Of a DNA stretch of 64,000 nucleotides, positions 20,201 through 31,500 are shown in pieces (position 1 is the stretch's first letter; every line of letters begins with the position of its first letter). A program made the translations under genes and the position numbers. Under the pieces are notes generated by a model. That model was not told where the DNA came from. It was given only the letters and a program-made list of their open reading frames with translations, and did no database searches. This stretch comes from Hydractinia symbiolongicarpus (Eukaryota > Cnidaria > Hydrozoa > Anthoathecata > Hydractiniidae), in contig NC_079877.1 in NCBI RefSeq assembly GCF_029227915.1, positions 21,603,851 to 21,667,850 of the forward strand, written 5' to 3'.

Positions 20201-22263
20201 TCAATTTTAGACCTGCTGGTAAAGGCAAAGCGATGAAACTTGGTGGGAAAACGAAAGACGTGGATTCATTTGTTAGTAAATTGAGAGAAGAGGGAACAGG
20301 TTGGAATTTTCTATTGGATTTTAACGACAAAGCCATAAAAATTTTACCTTTGTACCTCATGCAACTATTAAAGACATTTTTATAATGCTGTGACGTGTTT
20401 TATCCTTACGTTTTTAAATAGTGACGCGAAATACCTTGTTTTGTCTCATGACATGTCTCATTTATTTACAGAAGTGGTCTCCTCATCAAAGCCTGCTACA
20501 AAGGCTCCTCCCACACCAGCTGTTCCTATGTCAAGGTTAGTATACTACACAAGAAATTCTTGGTTAACATCTTTTCAGTATTTATTGTGATCATAACTTT
20601 TGCTACTCGTTTTTCTTTGTTTTTTATTGTTATTTATATTTTTGTTTGTTTTGTTTTCTAGTGTGCATATTAAATTAGAAGAAAAACTATCACTGACTGC
20701 AGGCAGACATGGTGGCTTACAAAATATGGAAGTTCGTGGTTTAATTCTCTTACGTATATCAGATGTTAATTTCGTAAAACTGTGCATTGCGCTAGAAAAC
20801 AATGACAGTAGAGGTTTCCAAATGCAGGTAACTATTTTATTAACGCTTATAATTTATCTCTACTTTCTTAATATTTAATCTAATCACTCACTTTTTAATA
20901 CTTAGTCTATTTTGTCTATTGTCTGTTTTCCTTTAGACTCATCCAAATGTTGACAAAAAACTCTTTAACCAGAACTCCATAATTGGCTTGAAACAAGGCG
21001 GAAAGGGGTTCCCACTTAACAGCGAAATCGGTGTCTTAAAATGGCGCCTTCAAACGAAAGATGAAGATCTAATTCCGCTAACAAGTTAGTCTAAATGATT
21101 GTTTTTCATTTTAAAGAGGAAATAAGTCATTTTTTTTTAAAAAAAATGTATATGCCTTCGACTTACATGATTTTGCTCGTGTTTAGTAAATTGCTGGCCC
21201 AACGAGAACGACGGTCAGTGTGAAGTCACGATAGAATATGAGCTACAACTGAAAGATTTAGAAATTAATGATGTATCTATCTCTATACCAGTACCGTAAG
21301 TTTTTATTTAGATTTCTGTAAACAATGTTCACAAGGTAATTGTTTCTATGCGTTTGTTGCAATCTCCTCCCCTTCACCACCTTGTCCTTGGGATATTTCT
21401 ACTAGCATCAGCTAAGCATAACCAATCTACAACATTGACTTTAGAGGCGAAGGTGTGATCTTACTCTTTTGTGCTTAATTGTAGGGCAGGGGGTGTAATT
21501 GCACTTTTTCGAACTTTTCACCCCTAAAATCATTTTATAATGACCCCCCCCCATTTTATTTAAATTTGAGAATGATACCCACCTCCTCATTTTATTATCA
21601 ATCCCCCCCCCCATAATAAGTTTTTTGGATATCACAAAGCAGCATCTTTTCTTATAATCAAAACACAACTCTCTTTGGAACAAATCTCAAGAACAAATAC
21701 TATTTACAGGTGAAAAATAACAAATATCAACAAAAGGTCAGCACAGTTTAATCTTTATACATGTCAAAAGCATTGTTATCTTTATTTTTAGTTGTTTCAC
21801 TACTGTTAGTTTATTTAAAGTTAGTCGTTTTATCCCCCCTCCCCCCATTTTACAGAAAATTTCATTATATTATGACCCCCCACTTTAAGAAATTTTCCCC
21901 GGAGTACCCACCCCCTGCTTATTCGACCCCCCCCCCCTACAATTAAGCACAAAAGAGTAAACTAAAATTTTTAAGTAGATTCTTTTCTCTTCTGGCGAGG
22001 CACCAATTCGTGTATTACGATATGGTTATTTATATTTACTACTTATTGGGGATTTTAGGTCTGGAGTTGGTGCACCAAATATTGGTGACATTAATGGCGA
22101 TTATCATTACGATTCGAAAAAATCAGTTCTTGAATGGCAACTTGCTGCAATTGATGCGTCAAATCCGAACGGTAGCTTAGAATTCACGATCCCTGGTCAT
22201 CCTGACGATTTTTTCCCTATCCACGTATCTTTTTATAGCACCAAAACTGTTTGTGATGTACAG
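17282..22263 (+). CDS. ARCN1: Coatomer subunit delta (archain), ten coding exons, both ends incomplete
   Basis: Delta-COP is a subunit of the COPI coat, needed for retrograde Golgi-to-ER vesicle traffic in the cytosol. Exons by GT-AG borders and family reading: 17282-17321, 17747-17970, 19497-19676, 19763-19980, 20211-20299, 20472-20535, 20662-20827, 20937-21084, 21187-21295, 22059-22263. They sum to 1443 nt, exactly 481 codons with all phases consistent. The N-terminal longin-like domain ([32 protein letters not shown]) and the coiled-coil ([12 protein letters not shown]) lead into a C-terminal mu-homology domain ([27 protein letters not shown]). The family is about 510 residues long, so only the initial Met (in an upstream exon) and the last ~28 residues are missing; no matching final exon was found by eye downstream of 22263. 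The frame shows no lesion, so the gene is probably live. Confidence 0.95.
18530..18805. repeat. Dispersed repeat family R1, copy 2 (in an ARCN1 intron)
   Basis: Matches 7735-8205 with 80-90 percent identity by eye, sharing AGCCAACCTGACCATCCTA and the later CTTCCATGATGGCA block. It is internally shortened by about 215 bp. It sits in the 1.5-kb intron 17971-19496. Confidence 0.7.
21462..21959. mobile_element. Poly-C-rich MITE in ARCN1 intron, TA-flanked
   Basis: Inverted ends CTCTTTTGTGCTTAATTGTA (21464-21483) and the exact complement at 21938-21957, extending into G/C runs, flanked on both sides by TA (21462-21463, 21958-21959), as for Tc1/mariner-type elements. The interior contains repeated ATGACCCCCCC(A)TTTTA blocks on both halves and no coding. 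Runs of 7-10 C on this strand give G-tracts on the other that could fold as quadruplexes. Confidence 0.8.
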
Positions 22264-23640
22264 GTAAGCCGAGCACCGTAAAATGCCCGCAGCCTCTCTG
22301 GCTGGGCCTACCTTTTGTTTGGCAAGTAATTAAGCTATTAAAATAAGAAACTTTTGCACAAATATGACGTCATATTTCAACGCAATGAGTCGTTAAATTT
22401 TTTTTAAATAAAATCAGCTTTTTCTATTCATTTACCGTAGTGTCAATAATGTTTAAGAAATTCGAATTTATTGTAAAATTGTTTAGACATGTGTGACGTC
22501 ACTTTAAATTTAAATGACATAGGTTCTTCTCTTTATGCGTGAACAAATATAAGATACACATCTTTTTTTATAAGAACGTTCATCTTGAAGAAAGCCTTTA
22601 AATGTCCTTAATTTTTTTCTCATTTTTTCACCTTCTAAAATCTGTTATTCCAGCTATTTCGTTGATAATTGCTACAAAGAGTGTAGCACGTGAAAAATCT
22701 TACAACAATAATTAAGAATTACTTGTAGCTTGGCAGATAATATCTCTTAGGAAAAAGATCAGAAATATTATGTCATCACTTTTTGTTTGAAAAAAGCTAA
22801 GAAGATATAATGACTAGTCAGTATTATTTTATGGGAAAGAATAGGTACTCAAGCTTCCCGAAGCCTTATAATTTTCTTAACATATTCTTAACATGTGCAA
22901 GAAAGCTTTCTCATCAGGATTAACAGAACAGTTAGTTCTTAAAAGTTTTCTATGGTTGACCACTCAGTAAGGAAATAATCTGGAAAAAATAGGAAATTCA
23001 TAAATGTCAAGGAAAAATGATTCCACTTATTGGAAATTATTCTAAGCATTCCCTTTTATTATCAACACGATTTGTTTTGCAAATTTATATCATAGATCAA
23101 TGAAGTCAAGCATGCTGAAACGAAATCGTTAGTAAAATATTCGCAAGAAAGATCACTACTAGTCGACACTTATGAGATTGTTTAAGCTTGAATGACATCA
23201 TGTAAAGAATTCTGAACAATTTAATGTTTTAGACCAGATGGTCAGTTTGTGTCATGTTGAAAAAAGATCACACGAAAAGAACACATTTTATTTTGGAAAT
23301 TTAAGTTATATAGTTATGTATATATCTGATTTTGGGTGTGGTGTATGTAACTACTGTTGTGTCAATTTGTCATATTAACAACCGTTTTCACAACAAAGAA
23401 GCTATCGCCTCTTTGTTCCCAGAGTTGGTTAGTTTTTAGTTTTGCTAGCAAGAGTATCGTTACTCTACTTTATAATGAAGTTACATTCTCGTGTAGTATT
23501 CATTCTTCAAATTTTCCGTTCCTTGTGTAGCTTTTTTTAAGTGGCCGCGCTCGCAAAGTACAATACGATATAGATTTTTATGGTAGTTGTTATGTACAAA
23601 TAAATCCATTTGACCGAAGCAATATTTTTTACGCCCCTCA
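22264..23640. other. Region expected to hold the last ARCN1 exon; none recognised
   Basis: AT-rich, with no convincing exon encoding the terminal ~28 residues of delta-COP and no poly(A) context that can be tied to it. The final exon may lie beyond or be too diverged to see. No repeat with defined ends. Confidence 0.4.
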
Positions 23641-23739
23641 GAACGTCTATTGCCAATGACTTTCGCATAAGATTTTGTATACCGTCGACCAAAAAATCAA
23701 TTTCTTAACCATTTTCATTACACTATGCTTGTAGGCGAC

Positions 23740-24500
23740 GTTTATTTTCGTTAGCGTTGACGGTGTTCTAAGGGCTTGAATAAGACAGGAAAGGCTAGAC
23801 TGATGGTCGCCTATCTGGGCACTTGGAACCACTTGAGTTGCGCGTAAGGCCTTCATTATGCTGTAAAGACCACATTGCAGGCTTCAGAGTCAACAATGCT
23901 TTAATGCAATGCCGTCAAGGTAAATGATTTACGTCTAAGACTCGTATTAGGCTGCTAATGGCCATATTACAGCCTTTAGAGGCCTGTGCACGTAGAGTTC
24001 ACGGTGTTGTAAAGGTCCTGGGGCTAAGGCAACTGACTTGGACGTCGTAGTCCGTTGAGACTGGGAACTTGCATGTGTACGTCGAACCACGTGATTTACG
24101 CGTAAAACCCTTCCTAGACAGCAAAATACTATATTACGGGCTGTTGAGGCATGTGCACGTAGTTAACGGTGTTGTAAAGGTCTAGAGCCGAGGTAAACAA
24201 CTTAGGACGTCGTCCATTCCGATTAAAAAGATTAGACCGATGGCCACCAGCCTGATAGCGTTGAACCACGTGATTTACTATTACCTTTGCACTTGCAACA
24301 ACGTGATTTACGTGTAAGGTCTCTGTCAAAATGGTTTTTTAAATATTTTAGAGGACTGTGCACGTATTTAGCGGTGTTGTAAAGGCCTGGGGCCAAAATA
24401 TCAATTACGTGCACTACGTAGTTGACGATGTTCTCAAGGTCTGGGGTCAAAGAAAACAACTTGGGACGTCGTAGTCTATTGAAATTGAGAGGGCTAGACG
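23740..24500. repeat. Degenerate satellite-like tandem repeat
   Basis: Recurring block: GTGCACGTAGTTAACGGTGT followed by TGTAAAGGTC, a GGGACGTCGTAGTC-type box and CCACGTGATTTACG. Starts are seen near 23988, 24152, 24357 and 24411, with weaker ones near 23750 and 23895. Unit length is irregular (55-210 bp) because of deletions. Richer in CpG than its surroundings. No coding. Confidence 0.65.
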
Positions 24501-24779
24501 GTTTTTTATAAAGAGAAGATATGAGCACCGAGCGGGGAAGTCGTGTGTTAAGATAAGGGTTCAATAACATTATTTGACTAGGAACGTAAAAGTGTTTCCA
24601 CCATAGTTTATCAAGACTGAATTTATTCCGAAAATCAAAATGATCAGGACATTGCGCGTGGCGTAGATGTAGGCCAATACCAAAATGAAAAAATTCCCTG
24701 GGAACGAGGTTGGCCTACCCCATAAACTGACTGCACTGCTGCGCGTAAGTAGCCTTTTATCGACCATCCACCCTCGTCG

Positions 24780-27210
24780 TCAGGGTTTCAGGGTTTTCTG
24801 TCTTGTTGATATAAGAGATGACGGCAAAAATACCCTGGTATCGTTGACCGGATATTGAAATATTATTGGCTTTTACATTTTCGCATGATTATTACGATTT
24901 TTTCCTTAGTCACCACTTTTGCAGGTCCATAATAAATTGGTGCATTGAGCCGTGGTCGATTATATTTGTAAGCAGTAAAACTTTGTTGTAAAGCTATAGG
25001 TAGTTAAACTTATAAAAAACTTTGGTTTTTCTTTGTTAAATTTATTAAAATATCACTGACTAGTTCATTGTGTCGCGTTGTACATTAAGAAAAAAGATAG
25101 CGGCATAAAAAGTTAGGCTTCTGAGGTAAGAAACGCAAGTGTGTTGATGCATGGTTGATGACAGCTAGCTTTATATATTTTAACTCGGTATTTTGTTTAC
25201 TTTTTCATAGTAAAATTTAAAAATTTAGAGAGGACTAGAAACTTTTTTTCTTTCTTCCTTAATTAAATTTCTCCCAAAGACTCGCAAGAATAAATCCCTA
25301 TAATACGTATATTTTTGGACCCTATGTGCAAAAATTTATCAAATATTAACCGAAAATTGAAGAATTTATTTAAGAAAGGAGAATGTAATTATTAAACTTG
25401 GAAAGGGGGCGGCATGGGGGAAAGGGGGGGGAAGGGGAGGGGGATCTTGTGTCTTTGAGAAATCCATGAATTTCATAACTACCTTAACCGCATTCTTGCA
25501 GGGGCAGATAAAATCAACCTACCCGCTGCTGGCATTTGGTGATTTTTATTATGGGCATTCTGCAACAGAATCTTACAACACGATTATGGAAGATTATTTT
25601 TTGTCTATCTGTGAGATAATGCGCTCAAAAATTAGAAAGATAAAACCGGGTTGCACTAATCAAACGTGGCACAAAATTTTATTTAGAACCTAACATAACA
25701 CTCTGACATATTTTAATTATGAAAATATATCTTAATGTTTTTTGTACATGTATCTTTGTCAAAATTGATATAATGTCGAAATTGATAAACTGTCAAAAAT
25801 CATTGATCAGTGTGCCTGAAAATGATTAAAAAAGGGAACTTAGGAACTATGATAATAGTGAGATTATCTTGTGTTTCTTTTTTCCTCAAACAGCCTAAAA
25901 ACATGTCATACCAAGTTTCAAGTCTTTATTTCAATTTTATTTTTGGCTAAAAGTATGATTTTGAAAAAGAAGTATTTTTTATAACCCACTTTGCTGGGCA
26001 CTTTTACCTTTCAGTACAGACTGAGACTTGTTAATGTGCTCAAATTAAAGATAATTAACTCCTATAAATACGGAGGTGTGGCACTCAGGGACTAAAATAT
26101 GCTGATAACAGCAGCAAAAATCTGAAAATCATAAGGCAGAACCACATTTTTGTAAAATTACCCAGGGTTCCTCAACGTTGTCCATCATATTGGCTAGCGC
26201 TGAAACTTGTGAGCGAGACGCAGTTGGAAGCTAAGGAATCGTGGCTTCGAACTGAAGACATGCTAAGAAATGCCAAGAGTGCTGAAAGGGAAAGAAGAGG
26301 AAGTTTTAAGTAATTTTTTTCATTGGATTTACAAGAATTTGAGGTACCCCACAATGAGAAGTAAAGAACAGAAACGCCTTTCTGATGTTTGATGATGAGA
26401 GATGGTCACATCTGGATAATATTTATTTTGTGATTTTAAGCTACCTAGCTAGTACATGCCAGCACTCCCGGGGCACATTTGTTATTAAATAATTAAGTGA
26501 TAAAGTACAAGAGCTAAATATATTATTTTTATGTAGCTAGCTACACAAAAGATTTTTCAAGGCATTCTATCATTTTAAATAAAGATAGCTACCTGCTAGC
26601 AATTTGGACCTCCCATAACAGTGAACAGTCAAGACTTGAGTATATAGCTAGGTAGGTATGCAAGGCATTGCATGTTGGTTAAATATGTCACGAAAAAAAG
26701 AAACCTATATTTCATAAATAAATTTCTGCAAATGTTCAGGTTTCTCTTATCGAACAGAAACCTATTTTTCATAAATAAATGTTTGTGGATTTTCAGGAAA
26801 GTTACTGTGCGACATGGGTTTTAAACCTTAAAAATTTCCAGCCAGAAATTTAAAAACTAATATATGACAAAATCGCAAAAGTTTATCTTAAAAATTTTTA
26901 ATTTTTGTTAATGTGAAAGTAATCCACTTGAGAAGGTTTCTGAGGTTTTTTATGAAGAAATCTTCCATATTACCCATATGGAGTAACTTGATGAACAATG
27001 AATTTTCCTGCAGGTGTTCTGTAGTGTGTGTAATATAATTTTAAAAACTGTGATGTAATTTTCCTCTTAAGTTTTGTCTTTTAACCCAGCTAAAAATCTC
27101 AGCCTTGTCCTTTCATACTTAGTCCAGCTAGCTATAGCGAATGAGTTTAATATTTAAACTTGACTTATTTTACTGAGTATTAAGTAATAAATGCTAGTTT
27201 AATCCTTAAT
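24780..27210. other. Gene-poor region
   Basis: AT-rich DNA. A G-rich run occurs at about 25402-25445 (blocks of 3-9 G, possible quadruplex). An open frame at 25466-25693 (75 codons) has no recognised motif. 26690-26810 holds two copies of CATAAATAAATTTCTGCA-like sequence. Nothing else is supported. Confidence 0.45.
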
Positions 27211-27214
27211 CTAG

Positions 27215-27472
27215 CTATTCGGCGATTCGGTTCAGCTTGCTTAATTGACGAATCACATTTGTGCTACATCCGCCATTTTTAAAATTTTGCAGGGTGAAAA
27301 CAAACCTAGTTCGCAGGGGGAAGAATGCTAAAAAAATTATCTTTGCTCAAACCTTCTAATATTTTTCTTAAAACTCCAAAATGTGTCTAGCTCTGCACTC
27401 TCTTCACCTAAAAGACAGAAACTTTTCACCTCCAAAAAAATTGTTATGACTTCAAACCGAATCGCCGAATAG
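27215..27472. mobile_element. Short MITE with 18-bp perfect terminal inverted repeats
   Basis: CTATTCGGCGATTCGGTT (27215-27232) and its exact reverse complement (27455-27472) enclose 222 bp of non-coding DNA. If the outer TA is counted as target, the element is TTCGGCG...CGCCGAA with TA duplication, as for Tc1/mariner-like MITEs. Confidence 0.78.
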
Positions 27473-28393
27473 GGTAGCTAAGCTACCTGTAAGAACAACA
27501 TCAAACAAAGTCGAGGCTGTTCTTATTTGTAAACAAAACCAGTGGTATTTTTGTAATAAGTACCAATCTATATATGTGTACATTTCTTGCGCTTATGAGT
27601 GTAACCAAAGTGCCCTGTACGTAAATCCTAAAAAATTATGTCATTGGCTCACTCTTTACGAATGACACCACATAACAAAAAACGTGCTTTGCTATTTCCC
27701 CTAACCTCTACCGAGATTTGGTTGTGATATATATCAGAATTAATTATCTTTAAAAAAAGATATTTTGAACTTGCTAACTTTGCAAAAAAATAGTTCTCGA
27801 AAAAATTCAAGTGTTTCAAAAATTAGTTTTCACAAAAAATAATTCTCCTAAAGTATCGCTTAATAGTTCTTTACATAACAGAATGTACCGAAACTTTTGT
27901 AAACTTTCTGAAACCTTTGTAAACAATTTCTTTTTAAACAAATTGTTAGTTCGTCACAAATTTAAAGATTACTGAATATTCATGAAGTAAGACTTCAACA
28001 AATATACCAATCATAAAAGCTTTTGATCTATACTACAAACTTCATTTCTAATTAATTTATGAACCATACTCCACTAAAGATTGATCTTGATAACAGAGAA
28101 GTATAAACTTCGTTTCCATCCCAAATATGTATTTAAGGCAGGCTGTTATAATATAATCTGAAGCTGTCCACATATATCCAAAAATTATTCTACCCTTCTC
28201 TTCACTCCCATGTTTTTTCCATAGGATTCTGAACGCCACAAAAATAAAAACATTTTGCATTAACTGGAATTGAAATTTAAACAAGAAGCCCAGGGGCTTG
28301 AAGATTTCCGCCATTAGCCTAAAAGATTTTAAAATTTGAAGTTGATCTTGAAAACGGAGAATTATGGGGTAAACAAATCATTGAGTATCTCAA

Positions 28394-28538
28394 TCATCTA
28401 TATTATAATGCCCGTATACGTCTGTCTCTGTCTGTCTGTCACGCAAAATGGTAGCTTAGCTGCGCAATAGCGAGAAGCACGCAATGCGGTATAAAAAGGA
28501 CAGGCGAACCCGTGGATTTTACACGGGCTAACGCCTAG
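28394..28538 (+). mobile_element. Miniature Helitron-like element
   Basis: It starts with TC (28394 or 28397) preceded by A, followed by TATATTATAATGCCCGTATA and CTGTCTGTC tracts. The 3' end has the hairpin CCCGTG-GATTTTA-CACGGG (28509-28527) followed after 7 nt by CTAG and a flanking T, as expected for Helitron termini inserted between A and T. About 145 bp, no coding. The call rests on termini only. Confidence 0.6.
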
Positions 28539-28539
28539 T

Positions 28540-31500
28540 TATTAACTAACCTGCAATGTTAAAATACTACTCAATAAATAAAAAAATAAAATTCATGAAT
28601 AATTAATTAGTTCTGCTGAATATAGCTTTAGTCTACGTGCTTGAAAAATTGTACAGAAAGAAATGATGTAACATCAAATATGGCACATTATAAGACGATC
28701 TTCATTATGCTACACTGCACGAGCTTTAACTTTCGATAGCATATCCACTTTAAAATAAAGTATTGTTCATTGGATAATAAAACAATCTGTTGCACTGTTA
28801 GGATTCTTATTGGCTTAAAACTCATTTTATCCTCGTTCTCAGAAAAAAATCTTTAGCCTGGATAAGTTCCGGGCGTCCAGCCTAGCAGCGCTGTCTCTAT
28901 CTATCTCTCTATCTCCTCAGGCAATTTTAAAGATTCCGGCTTCGCTGGCGGAAATCAATAATGAACTAAGTTCAGCAAACAAAATTTTTATTCAGGAAGT
29001 AGTTGCTAGCTAGCTTAACTTTATTCAAGTATTATGTAACTTGCACAAAAACAGCACAACTTTTTTCCCAACCTTTAAAGACGTTTATTGCAGTTACTAA
29101 GATAATTTTTCCTGTACTTTTTACTCGTGGGACAATACAATTGTCAGTACGTTTTCTGTTGCTGAAACATTTTTTTTCTAACCGCTAAAGATCCGCCATT
29201 TTTTGATCGCATAAATTAATGTATTCCTTATGACGCGTTTGCATAATTTGCCATATATTGGCCAAAAATCACTCAACGAACCAGGGTATTTTTCGTCGCC
29301 TTCTATCATATCAAAAGACAACAAAAAAAAAAGGGGACAAGGGTGATCGACCATCAACTTTCTGCGCTTTACTTTCGATGAATTTTCCGTCCAAGACATC
29401 ACAAATCAGGACACTGCGAAGCTGCGCATTATGCGTCTTTTTCCCGGAGACTGTTATACTGTCATCATCCCTGCCTCTTCTCAGAAAGCGCGGTTTGTAC
29501 TCGGTTTACATCAAAAGTTGAATTAACGACGACGACGACGAGTGACAAATAGAGCGTTCTTCGTAAAAAGTAACTGCGTAGTGCGTAACAAATATTATTG
29601 CCTATCTGAATAGCAAAATAAGAGTAATCACAATTTAATAGACAGCTTTATTAATTTTTTTTCACGAGGTTGTTTACGTTTACCATACGTCTTGTATTCG
29701 TTTGACACTACTTACTTTGCCGCCATTAGCGCGAATCTGCTCTAAATATTTTTTGGAAGTTAGCCAGATGCGAAAATTTCTATATGCTTTATCTACAATC
29801 TTCATCCCTTTAAAGAATACATTTTCGCGAGAATTATTGTTCGCGATTTCGCCAATGAAAGATATGCTTTTTGTTAGATTTGACAAGAATTGTTCATGCA
29901 GAAAATTCGTAAAAACATAATATAAAAGTTTCATTTTAGAAGAACCTAATTTCGCAAATTACAAAAATGATGGAAATTCGCGAGAACTAAAGTTAGCGAA
30001 TGGTAATATTGATATTTAAGCATTTCGCTAATTCCGTGAATATCTGCGAAATTGTGAAATTTAATCCTTGCGAAAATTTATTTATGTTCGGAAAACGTTT
30101 TGCAAATCTATTTTTTCGAACTACTACTTTTTTATATCAGAAACGTGAAACGCCAGGCGGTTTGTTTCTTAATTTTCGAGGTGATTTTATAAAAGTCGAT
30201 AACACCTAACCCTCATACCTGTAACATTCTTTTCAAGAAGAGTCCTGTCATTTTATAAATTTAATTCTTAAATTTTCTTGATTTTTAACAAGTTATTGAC
30301 AGAAGCATATTTATATTCTTCCAATATTCATAACTTTTATAGGTTTCTTGTATCTAAAATAATAACAATTTTTAATTTCGTCGAATCGCCTTCCTTTTAA
30401 ACAATCAAATTATGTACAAGACTTTTCGAACTTTGATGTTAACATCGCTTCAGGAAACCTATAAAGAAATAACAATGATCGCGTATTGTTCGTGAATAGA
30501 AAGGATAAAAAACAAAAAATACAATAATTAAATCCACGTCCAAAAAAGAATGTTCGTTAAAGTTTAGAACGCAAGAAGGCAATAACAAAACGCGACATGA
30601 CAAATAAAAGCTCTTTATACATGTTAAGAAACATGTATAATGACAACAAGATATGTAACATATCGACCACTTATTTCGAAAAAATGTCTTGTAATGGATG
30701 TGAAGTACCACACTTTACAGACCGAGCTTTTCCTCTCTCTTTCTTTGTATTATAAAAGACCATGGACAATGAAAATGAAAACTTGAATGAAACTACAGAA
30801 GTATATTACTTGGAGCTATTAATTTTATCGAAAGACCAGATCACAACAGTCAGTCGGATGATGAAAATATAATTTGCATTAATCCATTTTCAGCATTTTA
30901 TTAAAAAAAACGCCTATGAAAATCGATGCAAACTATTGCTTTTCGTACCTACTATCAAAATTGTCTATTTCTCATTGAAGTCTAGGCGTGACAACATCCG
31001 GACAAAATTTCGGGGGATAAATTTTCAGTCTCTCTCTCTTTTGTTCGAAAATTAGTCGCGCCAAAAAATTATTGCGATTAATGTAGTTAAAATGGTCCGA
31101 AAAAATCCAAGTTTGACATCTCACATTACGCCACGCAACTAGAACAATTGCCATTATGATTTTAAAGGAGAGGCTGCTGAATAAAAGTTTATGATAAGTG
31201 TTGATTTTAAAGACCAGACTGATTGGCTTGCTCGCTTGCTTCATAAACTATAACTATAAACCATACATCATTTTGTTTACATTTTTGTGAGTGCTGAATT
31301 ATTTATTGAGTATTTTTACGTATTTGTCAAACGGGTGCCTAAATTAGAAAAATGGGATATAATTCTCTTTTTTGATGGTCACGGGGTCAATGTACACAAA
31401 GTGATTTAATAAGAAAAGTTAAAGATCAAAATGGCAAAAATGTTGAACAACATGTAAAGAACATATTTTTATTATTTTGTACTACTTAACTTGCCAATAA

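Noticed and set aside
23640-24780. Possible CRISPR-like array because of recurring blocks
   Set aside because: Repeat blocks are degenerate and irregularly spaced in a eukaryotic context, without constant repeats or spacers.
25466-25693. 75-codon plus-strand frame
   Set aside because: Looks protein-like in composition but has no recognisable motif and no neighbouring exon; tested as last ARCN1 exon and does not fit.
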